A DNA stretch of 64,000 bases from Bacteroidota bacterium (GTDB lineage Bacteria; Bacteroidota; JABWAT01): assembly GCA_023151185.1 (NCBI GenBank), contig JAKLJL010000002.1, positions 321,058-385,057 of the forward strand. The letters are read 5' to 3'. Shown in pieces: positions 25,140 through 33,222 of this stretch; positions within the stretch are counted from its first letter, which is position 1, and the number at the start of each line of letters is the position of its first letter. The notes under the pieces were generated by a model that searched no databases, had not been told where the DNA came from, and saw only the letters and a list, made by a program, of their open reading frames with translations. The translations under genes and the position numbers were made by a program.

Positions 25140-26183
25140 TCAAAGAAAACGGGTCACATTCGCTTCAGGATGAAGGGATTCCCCGTTCTGGAGGTGATTC
25201 AGAAAATGATGGACAAACCAGGGAATCAGAGAAACGCCTTTTGTTCCAAATCCGTTTAAGATCCCGATTGATTTGTTCACCGGGCTCCAGCCGATAAACG
25301 GCCGCCGGTCTCTCACCGTCGGGCGGACACCCGCATCATGAGCCATAATTTCGAACGGAACGTTGATCATGGATTTCACTTTCAGGATCAGTTCTTCCCT
25401 TCCGGCCGGAGTTGGAGAAAAGGTGAGATCATCCCAGGAGTAAGTTGCCCCAACTTTGAACAGGCCTTTTTTCAGCGGCAAAATAAACCCGCTTCTTGAA
25501 ATTATTTCATCCAGATCAAGCAAGGGGGCCGAGATTGTAAGGACTTCACCTTTTGTCGGGACAAAAGGAAGAAAATTAAACCAGGGAGAAACCGGTCCAT
25601 ACCAGCCGTCAGCCATAATCAGGTATCTGGCTTTTTGTTTTTTCCACTGAAAACCATCCGGAAGAATTTCAATCTGATCCGGGTGAAATTCAGTCAGATG
25701 AAGAATGCCCTGACTCACCAGTTTCTGATGGACAGCATCCAGAAAAACATCGGTGTTGAGCCATCCGCCTCCCGGGATCACAAGGCCGCCATGAGGGTGA
25801 ATCACGGCTGGGTGAAGGGTACCGGGAGCAAATGGAACCGGTGTAAACGGGGCCGGGTCTTCTTCTTCAATTTTATTCAGGAATTCCATTTTCTGCTGTT
25901 CAGATGCAAAAATCCGGTAAATCGGTGACGGATGGTAAAAGGAAAGTCCGGTTTCCTTTTCAAGCCCTGTATAAAACTGTTCTGCAAAGGGGAAAATTTC
26001 GTCCGCCATCCAGGTTTTAACAAACCGGCGTCCGGTAATCGGGTTAAACAAACCGCCTGCGACTCTGGAAGAAGAGTTCTGCCTGAAAACATCGGCTACC
26101 AGAACAGAAAGTCCACGTTTCTGGGCCTCAAGTGCAAGAATAGAACCTGCAAGTCCCTGTCCCACAATGAGCAGATCTGTCAT
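25140..26183 (-). CDS. FAD-dependent oxidoreductase, DAO family
   Basis: A 347-residue flavoprotein. The dinucleotide motif GQGLAG (8-13) opens a Rossmann fold, SRVAGGLFNPITGRR follows, and near the C-terminus is GVRPTVRDRRPFIG and NGFGTKGVSLIPW, the D-amino acid oxidase/glycine oxidase family pattern. The GLFNPITGRR segment is also found in the C-terminal part of MnmC and in uncharacterised Bacteroidota paralogues. It oxidises a small amine or amino acid, exact substrate unknown. It lies 15 bases downstream of the membrane HExxH gene, so the leftward genes from 27.4 to 25.1 kb form an operon. Confidence 0.85.
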   Translation of the reverse strand: MTDLLIVGQGLAGSILALEAQKRGLSVLVADVFRQNSSSRVAGGLFNPITGRRFVKTWMADEIFPFAEQFYTGLEKETGLSFYHPSPIYRIFASEQQKMEFLNKIEEEDPAPFTPVPFAPGTLHPAVIHPHGGLVIPGGGWLNTDVFLDAVHQKLVSQGILHLTEFHPDQIEILPDGFQWKKQKARYLIMADGWYGPVSPWFNFLPFVPTKGEVLTISAPLLDLDEIISRSGFILPLKKGLFKVGATYSWDDLTFSPTPAGREELILKVKSMINVPFEIMAHDAGVRPTVRDRRPFIGWSPVNKSIGILNGFGTKGVSLIPWFVHHFLNHLQNGESLHPEANVTRFL

Positions 26184-26198
26184 AAACCAACCAGGAAG

Positions 26199-27065
26199 TT
26201 AATGATTGCGAGAAAATAACCAGTATCCGGTTTTGAGCCGGTGAAGTAAATTCAGAAGGAAAAACCAGAATCCCAAATTCAACCCTGAAAAAAAGAGGGC
26301 TGCAGTCATGATTCCGGTCACGTACAAGGAAACCGATAGCAGCCAGCCTGTGTTTACTTCAGGCAAACCGACTGCTGCGCCGGCCAGCACATATCCCGAA
26401 TAAAGTATAAAAAGCAGAATCCAGCCGAAAACAGTGCCCTTCAGGTCGGCAACTGACGGGGCCATGTGCATTGCAATGGCCGAAGCAGTATACAGCCAGA
26501 CCCAGTTCAGAGGGGAACTAAAAAAACCAGGGCTAAAAACCTGCCTTCCAATCTGATGCCAGATGGAATGGATCAGGCTGAAATGCCGGAGTGCAATTTC
26601 CTTCAGGCTTTCTGTTTCTGTCTGAGAAACCGGAAATACCGGGAAATCACTTCCGAACGCACCGGTGAAAAACAGAATTGCGGCAAGAACCGAAGCACCG
26701 GCAACCAAAGGAGCAAGGCCGATCATCCATCTGCCGATCCAGTGAAACGGATTCCATTTCTGATACGAATACCTGACATAGCCCAGAACAGAACTTTCCG
26801 GATCCGGGATAAAAAACCGGATTTCTTTTACGGAACACCTGAATATAAAGCACATCAGGGCATGGGCGGATTCATGAACCGGTGTTCCCAGCCACGCTGT
26901 CACCCAAACGAGTTTAACGCCGCCGGTCCGGATCATCCAGGAGGTTACCCATCGTTCAGCCAGATAAATCAGAAAAGAAATGAGAACCGGGAACGCAAAT
27001 ATCAAAATGAATCCGGCAGCAGATTCTGCAAACGCCCCGGATGCCTGATTCACCCATTCAGGCAT
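26199..27065 (-). CDS. Integral membrane protein with HExxH motif (M50-like)
   Basis: A 288-residue membrane protein with about seven helices. TPVHESAHALMCFIF carries HExxH inside a helix, as in site-2 or other membrane-embedded metalloproteases, and PLVAGASVLAAILFF follows a basic loop. The NPDG motif of true M50 enzymes is not visible, so the proteolytic role is inference. Its start overlaps the end of the MmcQ/YjbR gene by 8 bases and it is followed closely by the FAD oxidoreductase. Confidence 0.7.
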   Translation of the reverse strand: MPEWVNQASGAFAESAAGFILIFAFPVLISFLIYLAERWVTSWMIRTGGVKLVWVTAWLGTPVHESAHALMCFIFRCSVKEIRFFIPDPESSVLGYVRYSYQKWNPFHWIGRWMIGLAPLVAGASVLAAILFFTGAFGSDFPVFPVSQTETESLKEIALRHFSLIHSIWHQIGRQVFSPGFFSSPLNWVWLYTASAIAMHMAPSVADLKGTVFGWILLFILYSGYVLAGAAVGLPEVNTGWLLSVSLYVTGIMTAALFFSGLNLGFWFFLLNLLHRLKTGYWLFSRNH

Positions 27066-27408
27066 AGTTTTTCCGGATGGAGGCCGGCAGCGACATTAAA
27101 ACAAGGTGATAGGATTGCAGAATCATGGAGAAAATGGCTGTTTGATCCGGTTTTCCGGTAACCTTTACTGTATTCCAGTGTTTTTTATTCATGTGGTAAC
27201 CGGGTAAGACATCCCCGGGAAACTGATCCCTAAGCTGTACCGCAAGCTCCGGGTCACATTTCAGGTTTACAGATGAAGGGTCGGACAGGCTGGTCAGGAG
27301 AAAAATTTTTCCGCCAATCCGGAAGGCAAGTGTATCTTCATCGAAGGGGAGATCTTCGGTTACACCATTCAGTGACAGGCAAAAGGTTCTTATTTCGTCG
27401 AGATTCAT
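27058..27408 (-). CDS. MmcQ/YjbR family protein
   Basis: A 116-residue protein of the MmcQ/YjbR family, a small double-wing DNA-binding-like fold of unknown role. Family signs are LSLNGVTEDLPFDEDTLAFRIGGKIF, VNLKCDPELAVQLRDQFPG and PGYHMNKKHWNTV, near the full family length. It is first in a leftward operon with the HExxH membrane protein and the FAD oxidoreductase. Confidence 0.88.
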   Translation of the reverse strand: MNLDEIRTFCLSLNGVTEDLPFDEDTLAFRIGGKIFLLTSLSDPSSVNLKCDPELAVQLRDQFPGDVLPGYHMNKKHWNTVKVTGKPDQTAIFSMILQSYHLVLMSLPASIRKNYA

Positions 27409-27511
27409 TAGATTTACCGGCGTTAATGGGACAAAATCCGGTATTATTTCGGGGAATTCAAGATTTTTGATTATTTTAGGCAGATTAACCGTTAATCCGA
27501 TTGCTGAACTG

Positions 27512-29386
27512 ATGATTCGTGATATACCGCTCCATATTCTGAATATTACGGGACAAAAACTTCCTGATCTGACTGATTTTCCTTCCCGTCTCTTTCTTGC
27601 AGAAAATGAACCCGGCGATTTGGAGTTTCTGAAAACTCAGCTCACCCGGATCCCGCCGAATGAACCTGCAGTTATTTTCTGCAGGTTCAACCAGTTTCTC
27701 ACTCTGTCTCAAAAAGAAATACAGGATCCTGATCATTATTACTGGATCGTGGTTGATCAGGAATCTGAAGTACCGGTTTCGGATCTGAACCGGTACATTG
27801 CCGACGGACTTCTTTTTGATGTTCTCGAAGGGTTTCCATCCCAAAGAAAAACCGAAACTACCCTTACCCGGTTGCTCAGACATTACACTAAAAAGTACGA
27901 ATTTGATGAGGTTAAAAATCACCTCCGCCGATTAAACAAAATTGCCATTGCCCTCTCAACCGAAGAAGAAATTTCAATAGTACTTGATTCCATTTTATCT
28001 GTTGCCCTTGAACTGACCGATGCAGACAGCGGAACTCTTTATTTTCTGGAACAAAAAACCCAGACCGACCTTCCGTTGAAAACCAGTTCCCGAAACAAGC
28101 AGATGCGGTTCATTTACACGAAAAATGAATCGGCACCGGTTGCCCTGAAAAACGAGGTCATGGAATTGAATACATCGAGTCTGGCCGGATATTGTGCAGT
28201 TACCGGTGAGATTCTGGAATTTGAGGATGTGTACAGAATTCCGCCGGGGAAGCCCTACTCCTTCAACCGGAGTTTTGATGAAAAAAATCAGTACCGTTCA
28301 AAGTCAATGCTCATCGTTCCGCTGAAAAACCACCGGAAAGAGACTATTGGGGTCCTGCAGCTCATCAACAAAAAAAGCATCCATCATGCAGTGTTGACCA
28401 CGCCCGAAATTACCGATCAGGTAGTTATTCCCTTCACCGAATTTGATAAGGAAATCAGTGAATCATTCGGATCACAGGCAGCGGTTGCCTTTGAAAACAA
28501 ACAGCTTTTTTCGAATCTTCAGGCCCAGTTTTCCCGTGTTGAATCTGCCCAGCGGGAGAAGATGAACAGCCTTGTCTCGCTGGTTTCGGGAATTGCCCAC
28601 GAGGTTAACAACCCGATCAATTATATCTCAAACAGTGTTCAGCCCATCCGGCAGGATTTAAGTGAAATCAGCCATATTATTTCGGTTCTCGCATCTCTTT
28701 CAGAAGTAAACCGGGAGGATGTTGAGGCAGTTCAGGTTCCGGATCATGCTCAGGAATTCAAAGATTTATTTATCCGCCTGGTAGAGTATGCACATGAACA
28801 AAACCTGACTGAAGTTGCCGACGAAATTCTGGAACTTGCCGTTATTATTGATAAAGGAGCTGCCAAAATAACCGGGATTGTTCGGTCTCTGATGTCTTTT
28901 AATCTTCTGATTGAAAGCAACCGTCAACCGGTAAATCTGCCTCAGATTCTGGAAATGGCCATTCAGTCCACCCAAAAGGAAATCAGGAAACCATTACCGG
29001 TTATCCCCGATTTCGGTCCGATTCCTACCGTGGAATCCAACTCGGACATGCTTCACATTATTTTTTCGAATATTCTTAAGAATTCAGCAGAAGCCATTCC
29101 GGCAGATGGCGGAGAGATAAAAATAACCATGACCGGCAATGAGGATTTCGTCACGATCCGCATTCAGGACAACGGACCCGGAATACCGTCTCACGTAATA
29201 CCCCGGATTTTTGATGCGTTTTACACTACTCAGGAAAGCAAGGGAAAGATCGGGATGGGATTATTTGTAGCTTACAATATGGTCCAAAAGCTGAATGGTG
29301 TTCTGAAATATGATCCGTCACCAGCCGGAGCCTGTTTTATTCTTCAGCTTCCTACCAACCAGGCAAATCTGGAAATCACCTATTAA
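27512..29386 (+). CDS. GAF-domain sensor histidine kinase
   Basis: A 624-residue cytoplasmic kinase. Residues about 1-120 look like a degenerate receiver (HILNITG..., YWIVVDQE, ADGLLFDVLEGFP). A GAF domain (about 135-345) includes ALELTDADSGTLYF, EDVYRIPPGKPYSFNRSFDEKNQYRSKSMLIVPL and GVLQLINK. Then comes a DHp with SGIAHEVNNPINY and an ATPase with NILKNSAEAIP, DNGPGIP, FDAFYTT and GKIGMGLFVAYNMV. The start is uncertain: TTG 27467 would add 15 residues and neither has a clear ribosome binding site. No response regulator is adjacent. Its GAF is related to that of the 48.98 kb protein. Confidence 0.87.
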   Translation: MIRDIPLHILNITGQKLPDLTDFPSRLFLAENEPGDLEFLKTQLTRIPPNEPAVIFCRFNQFLTLSQKEIQDPDHYYWIVVDQESEVPVSDLNRYIADGLLFDVLEGFPSQRKTETTLTRLLRHYTKKYEFDEVKNHLRRLNKIAIALSTEEEISIVLDSILSVALELTDADSGTLYFLEQKTQTDLPLKTSSRNKQMRFIYTKNESAPVALKNEVMELNTSSLAGYCAVTGEILEFEDVYRIPPGKPYSFNRSFDEKNQYRSKSMLIVPLKNHRKETIGVLQLINKKSIHHAVLTTPEITDQVVIPFTEFDKEISESFGSQAAVAFENKQLFSNLQAQFSRVESAQREKMNSLVSLVSGIAHEVNNPINYISNSVQPIRQDLSEISHIISVLASLSEVNREDVEAVQVPDHAQEFKDLFIRLVEYAHEQNLTEVADEILELAVIIDKGAAKITGIVRSLMSFNLLIESNRQPVNLPQILEMAIQSTQKEIRKPLPVIPDFGPIPTVESNSDMLHIIFSNILKNSAEAIPADGGEIKITMTGNEDFVTIRIQDNGPGIPSHVIPRIFDAFYTTQESKGKIGMGLFVAYNMVQKLNGVLKYDPSPAGACFILQLPTNQANLEITY

Positions 29387-29403
29387 AGCAAAAGGTAATT
29401 TTA

Positions 29404-29435
29404 AAAAAAAGGGATCCTGAGTGATCCCTTTTTTT
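29404..29435. terminator. Bidirectional terminator
   Basis: AAAAAAAGGGATC (29404-29416) pairs with GATCCCTTTTTTT (29423-29435), 13 pairs with a 6-base loop. A/T tracts on both sides let it serve the kinase gene and the converging bglX gene. Confidence 0.9.
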
Positions 29436-29449
29436 GTGTCTCAAAAGTT

Positions 29450-31711
29450 TTACTTTTCCCAGTTCAGAACTGCCGACTTCACTTCTGCCGAATTGGTTCC
29501 GGCATGAATGACAAACTCCCCGCCTTCCCAGTCCCAGGACAGATCTGAGTGAATAAACTTCAGTTGTTCAGGGGTGATAGTAAAGCGGACTTCTTTGCTT
29601 TCACCCGGTTTCAGAAAGATTTTTTCAAAACCTTTCAGTTTTTTAACCGGCTGATTCACTGATGCGACCGGATCTGAAATATAGAGCTGAACAGTTTCGC
29701 CACCGGCAAATTTCCCGGTATTTTTTACAGTAACCGATGCAGTAACTGAAGTTAGCCCTTTGGGAGCAGAAGTACTCAGTTTCAGGTCAGAATATTCAAA
29801 TGTTGTGTAGCTGAGCCCATAACCAAACGGATACAGCGGTTCATTCACCACATCCAGATATTTAGATTTGTATTTGTCCTTCAGGTTTCCGTCATAAGGC
29901 CGGCCGGTGTTTTTATGATTGTAGTAAAGCGGAATCTGCCCGACATTTCTCGGAAAAGTTGCCGTGATTTTTCCGGAAGGATTATAATCACCGAAAAGAA
30001 CATCGGCAACCGCATGACCGGCTTCAATTCCGGGAGCCCAGGCTTCAAGAATTGCCGGTACATGTTCTGCTTCCCAGGTCAGGGTAAGCGGTCGTCCGTT
30101 CATCAAAACCAGAACAACCGGCTTCCCGGTATTAACCAGTGCTTTCAGAAGGTCTTTCTGGTTTTCAGGAATTCCGATATCAGACCGGCTTGCAGCTTCG
30201 CCGGACATTGCTTCAGATTCACCCAGAACAGCAACAACAACATCCGATTTTTTAGCAGCATCTACGGCTTCTGCGATCAGATCTGCCGGGTTTTTCTTCA
30301 CATAGGTGTGGGTTAGATCAAGTTGTGCCAGAAGCATAGGGTCTTCTGAAATGTTGGCCCCGAGTGCATAATTGACCCGCACAGAATTCCCCAAAACGTT
30401 TTCGAACCCTTTTCTGACTGTTACGGCGGAATTCCAGTCGCCGGCTACAAACCAGGTTCCCATCGGATCTTTCAGATTATCGGCAAGCGGACCAACCAAA
30501 GCAATTGTACCGGATTTTTTCAGGGGCAGAAGCTGCTTTTCATTTTTCAGAAGAACCATTGAACGGGCACCGGCTTCACGGGCCAGTTTGCGGTTTTCGG
30601 GGGATAGGATTTCGGATTTTTCCCGCTTTTCATCGAGGTACCGGAAGGGATCTTCGAACAACCCAAGTTTATACTTTGCTTCGAGAATTCTGCGGCAGGC
30701 GGTTTCAATATCGGAAAGAGATACCTTTCCTTCTTTCAGCGACTTTTCGAGGGTAGTTAAAAAGCCCTCGCCAACCATATCCTGGTCAATACCGGCTTTA
30801 AGAGCCTTTGCAGAAACTTCCTGAAGGTTTCCTGCTCCGTGCATTGTCATCTCATTGATTGCGGTATAATCGGTAACGACAAACCCTTTAAACCCCCAGG
30901 TTGACCGCAAAAGGTCGGTCATGAGATAGTGACTTCCGGTAGCCGGAATTCCATCAACTTCATTAAATGAACTCATAACCGTTGCAACTCCGGCTTCGAC
31001 TGCAGCCCGGTAAGGGGGCAGATAAAATTCATGCATCTGAACCCGGCTCATATCAACCGTATTATAATCACGGCCGGCCTCAGCAGCTCCATAAAGAGCA
31101 TAATGCTTCACACAGGCCAAAATTGTATTTGGTGCCGCAAGATCTTTTCCCTGATACCCTTTTACCATGGCACCTGCAATCAGGCTTCCCAGATACGGAT
31201 CTTCACCGTTTCCTTCGGCGATCCGGCCCCACCGTGGGTCACGTGCGATATCCACCATGGGTGAAAAAGTCCAGTTAACCCCGACTGCACTGGCTTCGGC
31301 AGCAGCAGCCCGGGCGGTTTTCTCGATCAGTTCAAGATCCCAACTGCTGGCAAGCCCCAAAGGAACCGGGAAGGTCGTTTTTAATCCATGGATCACATCC
31401 AGACCAAAAAGAAGGGGGATCTTCAGGCGGGAGTTTGTCACGGCAAGGGTTTGTGCTCCTTTTATATCCTTGAATGAGGACGATCCGAACAATCCGCCAA
31501 CCTGGCCTTTCCGGATTTTGGCATCGACCCCGCTGCTGACAACGGCACCAGTCTGGATTTCACCAAAAGTTACCAGGTTAAGCTGTCCGATTTTTTCCTC
31601 GAGTGTCATTTTGGACATGAGGTCAGAGACAAACGCCTCCATTTTGGCATCCTGAGCCAGTACGGCACCGGAAAGCAGTAAACTGAAACAAATAAACAGG
31701 ATTTTTTTCAT
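29450..31711 (-). CDS. bglX: GH3 beta-glucosidase, BglX type
   Basis: A 753-residue periplasmic beta-glucosidase, close to the 765 of E. coli BglX. A signal peptide ends VLAQ. The GH3 N-domain has GLDVIHG, NWTFSPMVDIARDPRWGR, GEDPYLG and KHYALYG; the nucleophile is Asp281 in VVTDYTAI. The second GH3 domain carries LKNEKQLLPLKKSGTIALVGPLAD, and a C-terminal fibronectin-like domain closes the protein (SVTVKNTGKFAGGETVQLYI). It releases glucose from beta-glucan fragments and may work with the GH16 enzyme at 6.6 kb. AGGAG precedes ATG 31711. Confidence 0.95.
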   Translation of the reverse strand: MKKILFICFSLLLSGAVLAQDAKMEAFVSDLMSKMTLEEKIGQLNLVTFGEIQTGAVVSSGVDAKIRKGQVGGLFGSSSFKDIKGAQTLAVTNSRLKIPLLFGLDVIHGLKTTFPVPLGLASSWDLELIEKTARAAAAEASAVGVNWTFSPMVDIARDPRWGRIAEGNGEDPYLGSLIAGAMVKGYQGKDLAAPNTILACVKHYALYGAAEAGRDYNTVDMSRVQMHEFYLPPYRAAVEAGVATVMSSFNEVDGIPATGSHYLMTDLLRSTWGFKGFVVTDYTAINEMTMHGAGNLQEVSAKALKAGIDQDMVGEGFLTTLEKSLKEGKVSLSDIETACRRILEAKYKLGLFEDPFRYLDEKREKSEILSPENRKLAREAGARSMVLLKNEKQLLPLKKSGTIALVGPLADNLKDPMGTWFVAGDWNSAVTVRKGFENVLGNSVRVNYALGANISEDPMLLAQLDLTHTYVKKNPADLIAEAVDAAKKSDVVVAVLGESEAMSGEAASRSDIGIPENQKDLLKALVNTGKPVVLVLMNGRPLTLTWEAEHVPAILEAWAPGIEAGHAVADVLFGDYNPSGKITATFPRNVGQIPLYYNHKNTGRPYDGNLKDKYKSKYLDVVNEPLYPFGYGLSYTTFEYSDLKLSTSAPKGLTSVTASVTVKNTGKFAGGETVQLYISDPVASVNQPVKKLKGFEKIFLKPGESKEVRFTITPEQLKFIHSDLSWDWEGGEFVIHAGTNSAEVKSAVLNWEK

Positions 31712-31941
31712 CCGATAGACTCCTGAGACGGCCTGGGTTAAGGATAAGTGTACAGTAAGCCTTTAGATTTTCATCTGGGCTGAGAGGTATTTTCCGGAAT
31801 GATTGCGGGCAGACTCCGGCCGGTGAAGTTTGCCGGGTAAAGGTGGGGAAACGGGCCCGAAAAATCAACCCGGAGTGGCTGGGTGGAAGCGGTTCTTGTT
31901 GTCTTGTTTTGTATCGTGATCTGAAATCGTGTCAATGTTAG

Positions 31942-33075
31942 CTAAAGTTTCTGTAAAACCCGCAGGATCGTTTGCCCGGCTGTTGTCCAGTTTAGTTTTT
32001 GCCTGAACCTCTCATAGGCCTGTTCCGACATGCGGGTGTACCGGTCGGGGGATGAGAAAACGGATCCGATTTCATCAGAAAACCGGGCAGGATCCATTTC
32101 CGGATCGAGTAAAATTCCAGTGACGCCATCCGAAATTACAGAAGGAATTCCTCCGGTCAAATAAGAAACAGAAGGAAGGGCAAAGGCTGAAGCTTCAGAA
32201 AAAACAACACCAAATGCTTCGGCTTTCGAAGGAACCATCAGAAAACTGGACTGAAGAAATAACTTCCGGAAATAATCCCGGCCTGCCTGGTCAGATTTAG
32301 AAATAAATCCATGAAAAAAAATCCAGGAGTCCCTGGTTTTTACCGGGTTTTTGTGAAGTCCGGCAAGATGCAGTTCGGCCTCTACTCCCTGCTTTCTGAG
32401 CCTCTTCACCGTTTCCAGTACCGTGGAACCCCCTTTTCTTTCCCAGTCAACCCCCAGAAACAAAATCCGGCAGACATCAGATTTCCGATTTGAGATTATC
32501 CCGGCAATTTCAGACGGGGCAGGCGGTTTTTCAATATTTGCGCCATAAGGAACCACTGTGATTTTCCCGGGGTCGGCCTGATAGAACTTAACGGCTGTAC
32601 TTTTCGCCCAGTCCGAAGCATAAAAAATATGATCAGCCCGCTGGATGGCCAATGCTTCGGCCAAATGACCATCTCTGAGTGTTTTTTGGCTCAAATCAGA
32701 AAATTCTGGGTAGTAATCAACCATTCCGGCAAAGCAGCTCCCGGTATAAAATGCCTTCCTTACCGGTGCTTCTACACGGGAAATATAGGGGGATCCGGGA
32801 GAGAAAATCCAGTCAGTATCCCGTTCAAGTCTTGAAAGAATTTGCCGGGCAATGTGGGCAAGGACGACAGGATCCCGGTCCAGGTAAAACTTTTTGCCGG
32901 AAAGAAGAGCCAGCATTTTATTTGCCCAGATTTCGGGGGTTTTCAGCTTTTTCAGGCTGGAAATATATTGAATTTCGGCACCTGCATTTTCCAAAGCCTT
33001 TGAAATGAATAAACCAAGCCCAGACCAGGAATGCACATCGAGCGGATTGTACCCAGTTGGATAAGCGATTTTCAT
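31942..33075 (-). CDS. Glycosyltransferase family 4
   Basis: A 377-residue GT-B fold glycosyltransferase. The C-terminal domain shows the nucleotide-sugar site: VVPYGANIE, FLGVDWERKGGSTVLE, LHLAGL, and the family E-x7-E as EAFGVVFSEASAFALPSVSY followed by GGIPSVISDGVTGILLD. The N-terminus, PTGYNPLDVHSWSGLGLFI, starts the acceptor domain. Acceptor and sugar unknown. It is alone on its strand, with 230 bases to bglX in which I see no terminator and no gene. Confidence 0.9.
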   Translation of the reverse strand: MKIAYPTGYNPLDVHSWSGLGLFISKALENAGAEIQYISSLKKLKTPEIWANKMLALLSGKKFYLDRDPVVLAHIARQILSRLERDTDWIFSPGSPYISRVEAPVRKAFYTGSCFAGMVDYYPEFSDLSQKTLRDGHLAEALAIQRADHIFYASDWAKSTAVKFYQADPGKITVVPYGANIEKPPAPSEIAGIISNRKSDVCRILFLGVDWERKGGSTVLETVKRLRKQGVEAELHLAGLHKNPVKTRDSWIFFHGFISKSDQAGRDYFRKLFLQSSFLMVPSKAEAFGVVFSEASAFALPSVSYLTGGIPSVISDGVTGILLDPEMDPARFSDEIGSVFSSPDRYTRMSEQAYERFRQKLNWTTAGQTILRVLQKL

Positions 33076-33194
33076 CGACCTGGGTCCGGAACCGGTTTAG
33101 TTTTTATTTCCTTTGAGTTCACACCCTATCCTTCAAATATCAACGAAGTTCAATTTACCGACTCTTGTTGCTTTCATCCAAACGGCTTGTCATG

Positions 33195-33202
33195 TATTTT
33201 TG
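33195..33202 (+). promoter_or_regulatory. Bacteroidota-type -7 element of the dnaX operon
   Basis: TATTTTTG, a perfect TAnnTTTG, 20 bases before the dnaX ATG. The nearest -33 candidates are TTG at 33165-33170 (24 bases or more away). This fixes the dnaX start downstream of it. Confidence 0.5.
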
Positions 33203-33222
33203 CACGGTTAACGGGAGGTCCA

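Noticed and set aside
26466-27161. Long open frame antisense to the HExxH membrane protein gene
   Set aside because: It is a shadow of a well-supported gene, with no start signal and low-complexity composition.
31776-31787. TPP-riboswitch-like string CTGGGCTGAGAG in the gap between bglX and the glycosyltransferase
   Set aside because: Only the first conserved block is there; the second block and the closing stems are missing and it is not upstream of a thiamine gene on the right strand.
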